From Bufo bufo (Eukaryota > Chordata > Amphibia > Anura > Bufonidae): a stretch of 64,000 nt of DNA. Every line of letters begins with the position of its first letter. Position 1 is the stretch's first letter. The notes beneath the pieces are model-generated. The model did no database searches and was not told the DNA's origin. It worked only from the letters and a program-made list of their open reading frames with translations. Shown in pieces: positions 33,116-43,965 of this stretch. A program made the translations under genes and the position numbers. The DNA lies in assembly GCF_905171765.1 (NCBI RefSeq), contig NC_053391.1, forward strand, positions 108,040,644 to 108,104,643, in the 5' to 3' direction.

Positions 33116-33715
33116 TAACCACTTAAGGACCACAGGTTTATACCCCCCTAAAGACCAGGCCCTTTTTTACAAATCGGCACTACACTACTTTCACCGTTTA
33201 TTGCTCGGTCATGCAACTTACCACCCAAATGAATTTTACCTCCTTTTCTTCTCACTAATAGAGCTTTCATTTGGTGGTATTTCATTGCTGCTGACATTTT
33301 TACTTTTTTTGTTATTAATCGAAATTTAACGATTTTTTTGCAAAAAAATGACATTTTTCACTTTCAGTTGTAAAATTTTGCAAAAAAAACGAGATCCATA
33401 TAGAAATTTTGCTCTAAATTTATAGTTCTACATGTCTTTGGTAAAAAAAAAATGTTTGGGTAAAAAAAAAATGGTTTGGGTAAAAGTTATAGCGTTTACA
33501 AACTATGGTACAAAAATGTGAATTTCCGCTTTTTGAAGCAGCTCTGACTTTCTGAGCACCTGTCATGTTTCCTGAGGTTCTACAATGCCCAGACAGTACA
33601 AACACCCCACAAATGACCCCATTTCGGAAAGTACACACCCTAAGGTATTCGCTGATGGGCATAGTGAGTTCATAGAACTTTTTATTTTTTGTCACAAGTT
33701 AGCGGAAAATGATGA

Positions 33716-34516
33716 TTTTTTTTTTTTTTTTTTTTCCTACAAAGTCTCATATTCCACTAACTTGTGACAAAAAATAAAAACTTCTATGAACTCACTATGC
33801 CCATCACGAAATACCTTGGGGTCTCTTCTTTCCAAAATGGGGTCACTTGTGGGGTAGTTATACTGCCCTGGCATTCTAGGGGCCCAAATGTGTGGTAAGG
33901 AGTTTGAAATCAAATTCTGTAAAAAATGACCTGTGAAATCCGAAAGGTGCTCTTTGGAATATGGGCCCCTTTGCCCACCTAGGCTGCAAAAAAGTGTCAC
34001 ACATCTGGTATCTCTGTATTCAGGAGAAGTTGAGGAATGTGTTTTGGGGTGTCTTTTTACATATACCCATGCTGGGTGAGATAAATATCTTGGTCAAATG
34101 CCAACTTTGTATAAAAAAATGGGAAAAGTTGTCTTTTGCCAAGATATTTCTCTCACCCAGCATGGGTATATGTAAAATGACACCCCAAAACACATTCCCC
34201 ACCTTCTCCTGAGTACGGGGATACCAGATGTGTGACACTTTTTTGCAGCCTAGGTGGGCAAAGGGGCCCATATTCCAAAGAGCACCTTTCGGATTTCACT
34301 CGTCATTTTTTACAGAATTTGATTTCAAACTCCTTACCACACATTTGGGCCCCTAGAATGCCAGGGCAGTATAACTACCCCACAAGTGACCCCATTTTGG
34401 AAAGAAGAGACCCCAAGGTATTCGCTGATGGGCATAGTGAGTTCATGGAAGTTTTTATTTTTTGTCACAAGTTAGTGGAATATGAGACTTTGTATGAAAA
34501 AAAAAAAAAAAAAAAA
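33716..34516. repeat. 800-bp palindrome, centre near 34116
   Basis: The two arms of about 395 bases are near-identical inverted copies: 'aaagtctcat' at 33741 mirrors 'atgagacttt' at 34482, and 'tttgcccacctaggctgcaa' at 33971 has its complement at about 34242-34261. Arms are bordered by poly-T and poly-A tracts. The spacer is only a few bases. Confidence 0.95.
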
Positions 34517-35230
34517 AATCTGCATTTTCCACTAACTTGTGACAAAAAATAAAAGATTCTAGGAACTTGCCATGCCCCTCACGGAATACCTTGGGGTGTC
34601 TTCTTTCCAAAATGGGGTCACTTGTGGGGTAGTTATACTGCCCTGGCATTTTCCAGGGGCCCTAATGTGTGGTAAGTAGGTAAATGACCTGTGAAATCCT
34701 AAAGGTGCTCTTTGGAATATGGGCCCCTTTGCCCACCTAGGCTGCAAAAAAGTGTCACACATGTGGTATCGCCGTATTCAGGAGAAGTTGGGGAATGTGT
34801 TTTGGGGTGTCATTTTACATATACCCTTGCTGGGTGAGAGAAATATCTTGGCAAAAGACAACTTTTCCCATTTTTTTATACAAAGTTGGCATTTGACCAA
34901 GATATTTCTCTCACCCAGCATGGGTATATGTAAAACGACACCCCAAAACACATTCCCCAACTTCTCCTGAGTACGGCGATACCAGATGTGTGACACTTTA
35001 TTGCAGCCTAGATGCGCAAAGGTGCCCAAATTCCTTTTAGGAGGGCATTTTTAGACATTTGGATACCAGACTTCTTCTCACGCTTTGGGGCCCCTAGAAT
35101 GCCAGGGCAGTATAAATACCCCACATGTGACCCCATTTTGGAAAGAAGACACCCCAAGGTATTCAATGAGGGGCATGGCGAGTTCATAGAAATTTTTTTT
35201 TTTTGGCACAAGTTAGCGGAAATTGATATT
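34510..35230. repeat. 720-bp palindrome, centre near 34874
   Basis: Built from the same arm sequence as the preceding palindrome, so arms occur in strict alternation, forward and reverse. 'actaacttgt' at 34531 mirrors 'acaagttagc' at 35208. A related, shorter inverted segment continues to about 35560. Confidence 0.93.
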
Positions 35231-35574
35231 TTTAATTTTTTTCTCACAAAGTCTCCCGTTCCGCTAACTTGGGACAAAAATTTCAATCTTTCATGGACTC
35301 AATATGCCCCTCACGGAATACCTGGGGGTGTCTTCTTTCCGAAATGGGGTCACATGTGGGGTATTTATACTGCCCTGGCATTCTAGGGGCCCTAAAGCGT
35401 GAGAAGAAGTCTGGAATATAAATGTCTAAAAATTTTTACGCATTTGGTTTCCGTGAGGGGTATGGTGAGTTCATGTGAGATTTTATTTTTTGACACAAGT
35501 TAGTGGAATATGAGACTTTGTAAGAAAAAAAAAAAATAATTCCGCTAACTTGGGCCAAAAAAATGTCTGAATGG

Positions 35575-37080
35575 AGCCTTACAGAGGGGTGATCAATGAC
35601 AGGGGGGGTGATCAATGACAGGGGGGGTGATCAATGACAGGGGGGTGATCAGGGAGTCTATATGGGGTGATAACCACAGTCATTGATCACGCCCCTGTAA
35701 GGCTTCATTCAGACGTCCGTATGCGTTTTGCGGATCCGATCCATCTATCAGTGCATCCGTAAAAATCATGCGGACATCTGAATGGAGCTTTACAGGGGGG
35801 TAATCAATGACAGGGGGGTGATCAGGGAGTCTATATGGGGTGATCACCACAGTCATTGATCATGCCCCTGTAAGGCTTCATTCAGACGTCCGGATGCGTT
35901 TTGCGGATCCGATCCATCTATCAGTGGATCCGTAAAAATCATGCGGACGTCTGAATGGAGCTTTACAGGGGGGTAATCAATGACAGGAGGGTAATCAATG
36001 ACAGGGGGGTGATCAGGGAGTCTATATGGGGTGATAACCACAGTCATTGATCACGCCCGTGTAAGGCTTCATTCAGACGTCCGTATGCGTTTTGCGGATC
36101 CGATCCATCTATCAGTGCATCCGTAAAAATCATGCGGACATCTGAATGGAGCTTGACAGGGGGGTGATCAGGGAGTCTATATGGGGTGATCACCACAGTC
36201 ATTGATCATGCCCCTGTAAGGCTTCATTCAGACATCCGGATGCGTTTTGCGGATCCGATCCATCTATCAGTGGATCCGTAAAAATCATGCGGACGTCTGA
36301 ATGGAGCTTTACAGGGGGGTAATCAATGACAGGAGGGTAATCAATGACAGGGGGGTGATCAGGGAGTCTATATGGGGTGATCACCACAGTCATTGATCAC
36401 GCCCCTGTAAGGCTTCATTCAGACGTCCGGATGCGTTTTGCGGATCCGATCCATCTATCAGTGCATCCGTAAAAATCATGCGGACATCTGAATGGAGCTT
36501 TACAGGGGGGTAATCAATGACAGGGGGGTGATCACCACAGTCATTGATCATGCCCCTGTAAGGCTTCATTCAGACGTCCGGATGCGTTTTGCGGATCCGA
36601 TCCATCTATCAGTGCATCCGTAAAAATCATGCGGACATCTGAATGGAGCTTTACAGGGGGGTAATCAATGACAGGGGGGTGATCACCACAGTCATTGATC
36701 ATGCCCCTGTAAGGCTTCATTCAGACGTCCGTATGCGTTTTGCGGATCCGATCCATCTATCAGTGCATCCGTAAAAATCATGCGGACATCTGAATGGAGC
36801 TTTACAGGGGGGTGATCAATGACAGGGGTGTGATCAATGACAGGGGTGTAATCAATGACAGGGGGGTGATCAGGGAGTCTATATGGGGTGATCACCACAA
36901 TCATTGATCATGCCCCTGTAAGGCTTCATTCAGACGTCCGGATGCGTTTTGCGGATCCGATCCATCTATCAGTGGATCCGTAAAAATCATGCGGACGTCT
37001 GAATGGAGCTTTACAGGGGGGTGATCAATGACAGGGGGGTGATCAATGACAGGGGGGTGATCAGGGAGTCTATATGGGGT
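35575..37080. repeat. Composite minisatellite, eight units of 151-209 bp
   Basis: The anchor AAGGCTTCATTCAGAC starts at 35699, 35872, 36063, 36218, 36409, 36560, 36711 and 36920. Spacings of 155, 173, 191 and 209 differ by 18, because an 18-bp subunit (GGGTGATCAATGACAGGG-type) is present in different numbers; 151-bp units lack a 22-bp 'agggagtctatatggggtgatc' piece. Each unit contains a hairpin from CATTCAGACGTCCG to CGGACGTCTGAATG. Confidence 0.93.
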
Positions 37081-37174
37081 GATCAGGGATGATCAGGGGC
37101 TAATAAGGGGTTAATAAGTGACGGGGGGGGGGGGTGTAGTGTACTGTAGTGGTGCTTGGTGCTACTTTACTGAG

Positions 37175-37482
37175 CTACCTGTGTCCTCTGGTGGTCGATC
37201 CAAACAAAGGGGACCACCAGAGGACCAGGTAGCAGGTATATTAGACGCTGTTATCAAAACAGCGTCTAATATACCTGTTAGGGGTTAAAAAAAACACATC
37301 TCCAGCCTGCCAGCGAACGATCGCCGCTGGCAGGCTGGAGATCAACTCTCTTACCTTCCGTTCCTGTGAGCGCGCGCGCCTGTGTGCGCGCGTTCACAGG
37401 AAATCTCGGCTCACGCGAGATGACGCCTATTGGCGTTAGCGTAGCCTGGGGGAGCCGCCGCAATGACGCCCTTCGGCGTTAC
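37175..37482. repeat. Chain of about seven consecutive hairpins
   Basis: Back-to-back inverted repeats: 37175-37233 (GGACCACCAGAGGAC arm), 37233-37277 (CAGGTATATTAGACGCTGTT arm), 37300-37342 (TCTCCAGCCTGCCAGCG arm), 37361-37402 (TTCCTGTGAGCGCGCGCG arm), 37403-37421 (ATCTCG..CGAGAT), 37421-37438 (TGACGCC..GGCGTTA) and about 37461-37482 (AATGACGCC..GGCGTTAC). They fill almost the entire right subterminal region of the TTAA element. Confidence 0.92.
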
Positions 37483-37501
37483 AGTTGCGGGAAGTGGTTA
37501 A

Positions 37502-39230
37502 GTCCTTTCTATTTTCTATTCCGTTTCAATCTACTTATTGCTTTGGCTCAAAAACTGAGCCAACAGTGGCCACACTGCGCAATGATGTACTCATAGAAAA
37601 CTAATATCTATGGTGCTGTATGCAGGCCTCGGCCTCCAACAATAAAAAATTGTTTTTGCTGCCCATTGGACTGCAGAAATAACAACATAAAGGGAACAAG
37701 GATATAAGGTCCCCAGTAAACAAATTCCCAGGTGAAAAAATGTTCTGTGGGGCAAAAAACCTTACTGAGCCACTTTTTAGAAAATTCCCTCTTTGCTTCA
37801 TGTATATCATTACATACAGCAGAAGGTCTGCAGACTGAGGACAGAAAAATACAACCCACAGATGAATAGATGATATCTTCTAGACAATGTCTTTCTCTCC
37901 AGAGTCGCTATGTCAATTATGCCAGCAGTCTTTATTAGGAAGGCAGTGCAGGTGAGGTCAGTGCCGGGATCTCAGCAAGGTTAAAAGAGCATGAATTACT
38001 TTACCTTTCTGAATCTATTAAGTTATACCACTTAATGAAGTGTGGGAAAGCAGTAATCTGAGGGGAGTTGTGATAGGAGATGCCATAGTGCGCCAAAGTT
38101 CATTCAGCGAGGAAGAGGTAAAGCTCAATCACGGAATTAAAAACAGAGATTTTTTCACCATGGCATTTCATACAACATTCACAAGGCAGGGCACATCTTC
38201 TGTTTTTATTCATAAAGGTCAGGATAAGTGTAATAATCTAACATCTGCCACCGGAATGAAGAACAATGCATTGTTTCGAATTAATAAAGGATGAAAGATA
38301 TATATTCTTTCTCCTGTCTTTTCAGATCGCCATCAAACTGGAAGTCCAATCAATCAGAGAAATATAGACAGGCTGCCTGTAAAATCAGGAGATATGAGTC
38401 ATATGAGCTCTTAGTCCTATTGTACCTGGCACCAAACATAACAGACTTATTTTTGTGTGTTTTACCCATTTTTCCTAGCATTTTTGTGCTGCATGTTTTA
38501 CTTATTTTTATGCTGCCAAACTTTAAATTGTAGCAAACTTTCACAAAGATCAGCATAAATGAATAGTAGAGGTAAACATAAGAGACTTTGTAATTTATCT
38601 TATTGCATGTAATGAAATGTATTTCTCCTCTTATTGGCTCCCCCCTTTCTGCTGAGAGACCAAGATAGACTGTCAGTTCACTGAGTGATCATATCACATC
38701 ATTACATAGAAGGGGGAAAGGGGATTTAGCTGCAATCAGAGACACAGAGGCTATATCAGCTAAGAGTAAGTGCTCTATTAGCATCTCTACTGCTCAGTAC
38801 TTATCTATAATGTCCTATAAGGTCATTCTCAGTTATTCTAGGTTAGTGAAAAAGCGTTAGGAAGCAGAATCTCCTGTTTTCTTCCTGTGTAGTCTATGCG
38901 AGACATCATTGTAACTAGTCTCCACCTACTAGCTCAAAGAAAACTGAGCATTACATATGAAGGCTGCAGAGAGGTAACTACTAAAAACTGTCATGCACAA
39001 GTCATATATACACTCATGTATACACATGGAAGCTTATTCTGAAATCAACTGAAAGTTTAGGTACACTTTAAGTTTATAGAGTATATAAAATGCAGACAAC
39101 ACAATTTTTTCAGCTTTTTTTTGTGTTTGAAATTTTTGCATATATACTGTATGCAACATGCTCTATGTATGCATGGTGTTTTTACCAGCCAAAAAAAATG
39201 CTATATATAAAGGAAGCCATCGGCTAAGTA
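37502..39230. other. Unassigned, possibly unique sequence
   Basis: No family recognised. Open frames of 84 and 80 codons at 38040-38533 have no recognisable domain. The block 38560-39070 ends 'ggtacactttaagt' and may be another old transposon. This is one of the longer stretches without an identified repeat. Confidence 0.35.
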
Positions 39231-39585
39231 CTAGTGTTGAATATTCGAAAAGCTAATTTTTATCGCAAATATCGGCACTTCGAGAATTCTCAAATATTTA
39301 GAATATAGTGCTATATATTCGTAATGACGAATATTTTTTTTTTTTTTTTAACACAGTACACATCAGGTGATCATTCCTCCCTTCTTCTAGCTTGTGGGCC
39401 AATGAGAAGGCTTTGTCACAGCTTAGCAACATCCCTAGCAACCAATAGAAAAGTTGCCTACCCCATGCCAGTATTTTGCGCGCATTGCCGATTTTTGCAA
39501 TCAAGAATATAATCTTGAATTTGCGAATATATAATGAATATTCTACAAAATATTTGCAAAATATTGAAAATTCGAATATTGCCCC
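39231..39585. mobile_element. Decayed hAT-type MITE (TAGTGTTGA family)
   Basis: Begins TAGTGTTGAATATTCG and has 'cgaatatt', 'caaatatttagaatatag' and 'ctatatattcg' words shared with the larger element at 40402. The right end is degraded ('attcgaatattgcccctatt'). No duplication could be identified. Confidence 0.6.
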
Positions 39586-40393
39586 TATTACATTCAGCAA
39601 ATTTACTAGAAAATGTCTCTGGCTCTGAGGGTTGTAGTTTGAGAGCAGCTGCCATAGGCTATTACTTGCATTTGCCCCACAGAAGCCATTGGTGAATAAA
39701 TATATACAAAGGAAATCTCTGGGATATGGCCAAAAATAGTCAAAAACATCTGAAACTGGTTTATGATTACATGATGTTCAGGGAAGCAAGAACAGAGGAG
39801 CGATGCAAAGAAAAAGCAATGAAGTATAAGGATATTTACTGTGCAAAACACATTCTCAATAACAATACCAATTACATATGTAAATCATAGATTGTATGCC
39901 AAAGAGGTTTGCCAGTTGCCAGTCAACTCTTTGATATGGGATTTCTCAACACAACGTAAATGATCTAAGTATGCCCCAGATGAGGAGAAACAGTTGATGT
40001 CCAAGCTGCAGCTGAGAAGGTCAAGAAATCTGTGAAATTAGTCAACATGGAATAGTTCTGAAGATCATGACAGCATTTGCCAATTTGCCAAAAATAGTCT
40101 AATTGTGTCAGTTATCAGGAGCACTTAAAGGGATTGGCCACCTTTTGTATTTTTTTTTTTGCAAACCTCCTCTCTCCTGAGCAGACAGGCAAAGTGAAGC
40201 ATTCTTACCTGCTGCTCAACACTGGGTCCTGGCTTTTTCGCTGGTCACTTCATCCAAGGTATCACACTCAGCCAACCAGAATGCGGTGGAAGACAGAACT
40301 CCCCAAAACAGGCATCTATGGGTGGCCATCTGGTTTGGGTACTTTCCCTAGTCATGTTCAAAGCTTGTTGGCAAGTTGGACTTTGACTCATAG
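39586..40393. other. Unassigned spacer
   Basis: No gene or repeat recognised. The stretch from about 40130 ('aaagggattggccacctttt') and 'ccaaaaggtggcgctagc' at 41769 may be the two sides of one older element into which the 40402 element inserted. Confidence 0.35.
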
Positions 40394-40401
40394 GGAGCCA
40401 C

Positions 40402-41758
40402 TAGTGTTGAGCGCGAATATTCGAATTGCGAATTTTTTTCTCGAATATCGCAATTTCGAGATTTCGCGAATATTTAGAATATAGTTCTATATATTCGCGA
40501 AATCGAATATTCGTTTTTTTCTTTTTTTTTTATTATATTTTTTTCTTTCCCACTTCCCTAAAATTGTTCTTACCTGTCCTTTGGATTCCTGGCTTCCTGG
40601 CTGCTCCAGTCAGTGGCGTTTTCAACTTACTGCTATATTCCATATTAGCTAAATTACAATCTAATCTATATGTGTATTTTACGAAATTTCGCAATAGTCG
40701 CAATTGCGATGCGAGTAATATAACACGAAATATTCGCATGAAGATTTCAACTTAGCACTGCTATACTCCATATTCTAGCCTAATATGGAATATAGCTGTG
40801 CTAAGTTAGCACTGCTATATTCCATATTAGGCTAGAATATGGAGTATAGCAGTGCTAAGTTGAAATCTTCATGCGAATATTTCGTGTTATATTAGTCGCA
40901 TCGCAATTTCGACTTTTTCAAATGTTCTTAATATTGCTCTAACTTCGTCTTTTAGAAATTTCGTAATATTGCTCTAACTTCGTCTCTTAGAATATTACGA
41001 ATATTCTAAAAGACGAAGTTAGAGCAATATTAAGAAATTTCGTAAAATACACATATAGATTGTAATTTAGCTAATATAGTGCTATAATCCCTTTTTTTTC
41101 ATGTAATTTTTTTTTGCCTCTTCTGAACCTAAGTTTTGTAAAATATGTACACTATTAAAAATTATTACTATAGCAGTATATTAGCTTAAATACAATCTAT
41201 GTGTATTTTACGAAATTTCGTAATATTGCTCTAACTTCGTCTTTTAGAGTATTACGAATATTCTAAAAGACGAAGTTAGAGCAATATTAAGAACATTTGC
41301 AAAAGTCGAAATTGCGATGCGAGTAATATAACACGAAATAGTCGCATGAAGATTTCAACTTAGCACTGCTATATTACATATTAGGCTAGAATATGGAATA
41401 TAGCAGTGCTAAGTTTAAATCTTCATGCGACTATTTCGTGTTCTATTACTCGCATCGCAATTTCGACTTTTGCAAATGTTCTTAATATTGCTCTAACTTC
41501 GTCTCTTAGAATATTACGAATATTCTAAAAGACGAAGTTAGAGCAATATTACGAAATTTCGTAAAATACACATATTAGCCTAGCCATAGTCATTAGCATA
41601 GGAACGTTGCCTTATACTATCAAGATAAATTTTCGCAATATGCGAAAAAATAATTTCGCGATAATTGGAATAATTGCGAATATTCGATTTCGACGAATAT
41701 TCATGCGAATATTCGCGAAATATCGCGAATCGAATATGGCACCTCCCGCTCATCACTA
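40402..41758. mobile_element. hAT-type element, 1357 bp, GGAGCCAC duplication, AT-rich palindromes
   Basis: Starts TAGTGTTGAGCG and ends, reverse-complemented, TAGTGATGAGCG. The 8-bp GGAGCCAC is exactly duplicated at 40394-40401 and 41759-41766. The interior is a set of nested inverted repeats: about 40735-40878 (arm 'ttcaacttagcactgctata'), 41330-41425 (same arm), and several with arm 'ctctaacttcgtcttttaga'. The CGAATATTCG word occurs at both ends. No transposase. Confidence 0.92.
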
Positions 41759-42980
41759 GGAGCCACTTCCAAAAGGTGGCGCTAGCAAGATGGATTGCTT
41801 TCCTTGGGAGATACCTCTTTGCATATTATTTTCCCATGGAACATTTCCACTGTCTCCACAAATGACTGGTCTCTTTAACCCCTTCACGCATTTTCACATC
41901 ATGTACGCGGGGGAATGTAGTCTCTTGCCGCATCCCCACATGCATGTACGTGATCCGATCAGGTGGGTGCAGAAGCTGCAGCACGGGCCCAGCTGTTGTT
42001 GACAGCCAGACCCCTCCTGTATCCACTGGCATCACTGAAAACGCAGATGCCAGCGGATTAACCCTTCACATGTCGCAGTCAATGTTGATTGCGGCACATT
42101 TGGGATTTACAGAGGGAGGGGGCTTCTTCTCTTATCCCATCAACCCCCTGAATCTTAGTCGATCCAGCCACCAGGCTGGGTCTCTTAGGCAACTGTCAGC
42201 ATCTTATACTGCAATACACTGACAGTTCAATGCAGCACAATACAGCATGTATTGTACTGCACTGGAACAGGGATCAAACCCTGAAAAGTTGAAGTTCCAC
42301 AGTGGGACAAAAATAAAAAGTAAAAAAAAGTGTTTTTAATATAAATATTTTTTGTTTCTAGTAAAAAAACTAAATGCTCTTTCACCTCATAAAATCATGT
42401 ACAATAAACCCCCCGATCAGGTGAATGCTGTTAAAAAAATAAGTAAAAACTGTGCCGAAATAGCATTTTTTTGTCACCTTGCCTCACGAAAAGCATAATA
42501 GCAAGCGATCAAAAAGTCGCGTGCACCTGAAAAATGGTACCATTGAAACCATCACCACATCTGGCAAAAAAAAAAAAAAAAAAAAGACAATAGCCATAAA
42601 AAAAATTAGAGCTTTCAGAAAATGGCAACACAAAAACAACATCTTTTCTTTTATTGTGTAAAACTTAAAAAAAATACACATATTAGGTATCATTGCGTCC
42701 GTAACAGGGCTCTAGATGGCGACCAAAATGGTCGCCAATGTGACTTAGAATTGCAAAATGGCGACAAGACTTTGTAGTCTTGTTGCCATTTGTGCCTAGA
42801 CCCTCCGCTGCTCTGCCTCTCACACACGAGTTGAACTGACATGGGACGCGCTGCGCGTCCCATGTTCTTCTCAACAGCACAGGGGAGAAGGAGGAAGTCC
42901 CCCCCCCTGTGCCGCTGCTGCCACCAATGGACTGATAGTGGGGAGGAGGAGGGGAGGGGCTGTGGCCACTGCACCACCAA

Positions 42981-43185
42981 TGAATATAGTTTATGCCTGA
43001 ATACAAACACAGGCTGCTGGTGCTGGCCATATCCCATACCCGGCACCCAGCCTCTATGACTGCGTGCTGCGATCTTCCGCAATTAACCCCTCAGGTGCGG
43101 CGGATCGCATAGAGGCTGGGTGCCGGGTATGGGATATGGCCGGCACCAGCAGCCTGCGTTTATATTCAGGCATAAACTATATTCA
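42981..43185. repeat. 205-bp palindrome with ~78-bp arms
   Basis: TGAATATAGTTTATGCCTGA at the left and its complement at the right enclose 'ctggccatatcccatacccg' and its complement. The loop is about 45 bases around 43058-43105. Confidence 0.93.
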
Positions 43186-43479
43186 TTAGTGGCACAGTGC
43201 GCCCCCCCAACCCCAGTATTATAAAGTATAATCATTGGTGGTGCTGTGTGCCCCCCCAAACGCTATATTATAAAGTATAATCATTAGTGGCACAGTGTGC
43301 CCCCCCAACCCCAGTATTATAAATGATAATCATTGGTGGCGCAGTGCGCCCCCCCCCAGTATTATAACTATTATAATCATTGGTGGCAGTGGCCACAGGG
43401 TGCCCTCTCCCCTCCTCCTCATTGGTGGCAGTGGCCACAGGGTCCCCTCCCCTCCTCATTGGTGGCAGTGGCAGCTTCT

Positions 43480-43658
43480 GATCGGAGCCCCAGCAGTGTA
43501 ATCCTGGGGCTCCGATCGGTTACCATGGCAGCCAGGACGCTACTGAAGCCCTGGCTGCCGTGGTAACCTCCCTGCTGCTGTGTGTACTATGCACAGGGCA
43601 GCACGGACAGTGTGAGGTCCTATTCACCCTAATAGAGCTCTATTAGGGTGAATAGGAC
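43480..43658. repeat. Three consecutive hairpins
   Basis: GATCGGAGCCCCAG...CTGGGGCTCCGATC (43480-43517), GGTTACCATGGCAGCCAGG with its near-complement (43518-43568), and a perfect 42-bp palindrome centred on GAGCTC with 21-bp arms (43617-43658). Layout parallels 37175-37482. Confidence 0.92.
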
Positions 43659-43965
43659 AAGGGATCAAAAGATCCTAGGTTCTAGCCCCTAAGGGGGCTA
43701 ATAGTTAGTAAATAAAAAATAAATACTAAAAGTTTAAATCGCCCCCTTTCCCAATTTTACATATAAAATATATAAACAATAAAAAAATAAGCATATTAGA
43801 TATTGCTATGCCCGAAAAAGTGCGAACTATTAAAATAGTTTTTTAGTCACCTTGTCCCGACAAAAATTAGGATCAGACTGTTCTATTATGGTCCAGACGT
43901 TCTTCTCAGTATATTTTTATGGTATTGAAATCGAATCCAAATTTTAGTATCGTGACAACCCTAGG

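Larger units (their letters stand above)
33119..37497. mobile_element. 4.4-kb TTAA-type element of palindromes, minisatellite and hairpins
   Basis: TTAA at 33115-33118 and 37498-37501 flanks ends CCACTTAAGGACC and, reverse-complemented, CCACTTCCCGCAAC. In order it contains a leader, two giant palindromes (33716-34516, 34510-35230), a third partial one to about 35560, an eight-copy minisatellite (35575-37080) and a run of hairpins (37175-37482). No transposase or other conserved ORF exists; the mirrored frames found on both strands are products of the palindromes. TTAA flanks imply piggyBac- or Kolobok-type mobilisation in trans. Confidence 0.8.
42705..43965. mobile_element. Inserted palindrome-rich DNA element(s)
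   Basis: The left edge CAGGGCTCTAGATGGCGACC resembles a hAT-type end. The right edge, reverse-complemented, TAGGGTTGTCACGATACTAA looks like the end of a different element, so this may be two fused pieces. Inside are a 205-bp palindrome (42981-43185), tandem 'cattggtggcagtggccaca' units (about 43190-43475) and three consecutive hairpins (43480-43658). No conserved protein. Confidence 0.5.

Noticed and set aside
33961..35029. 83-codon frames with the same MG(P/T)FAHLGC start on both strands
   Set aside because: The identical peptides on opposite strands result from the palindromes; no independent coding evidence.
35575..37080. CRISPR-like array of repeats and spacers
   Set aside because: Units of 151-209 bp are homogeneous throughout, there are no unique spacers and no cas genes, and the context is a vertebrate transposon.
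38040..38533. Two adjacent frames that might be exons of a host gene
   Set aside because: They are in different frames, lack convincing splice sites on both sides and show no domain; coding status cannot be supported.
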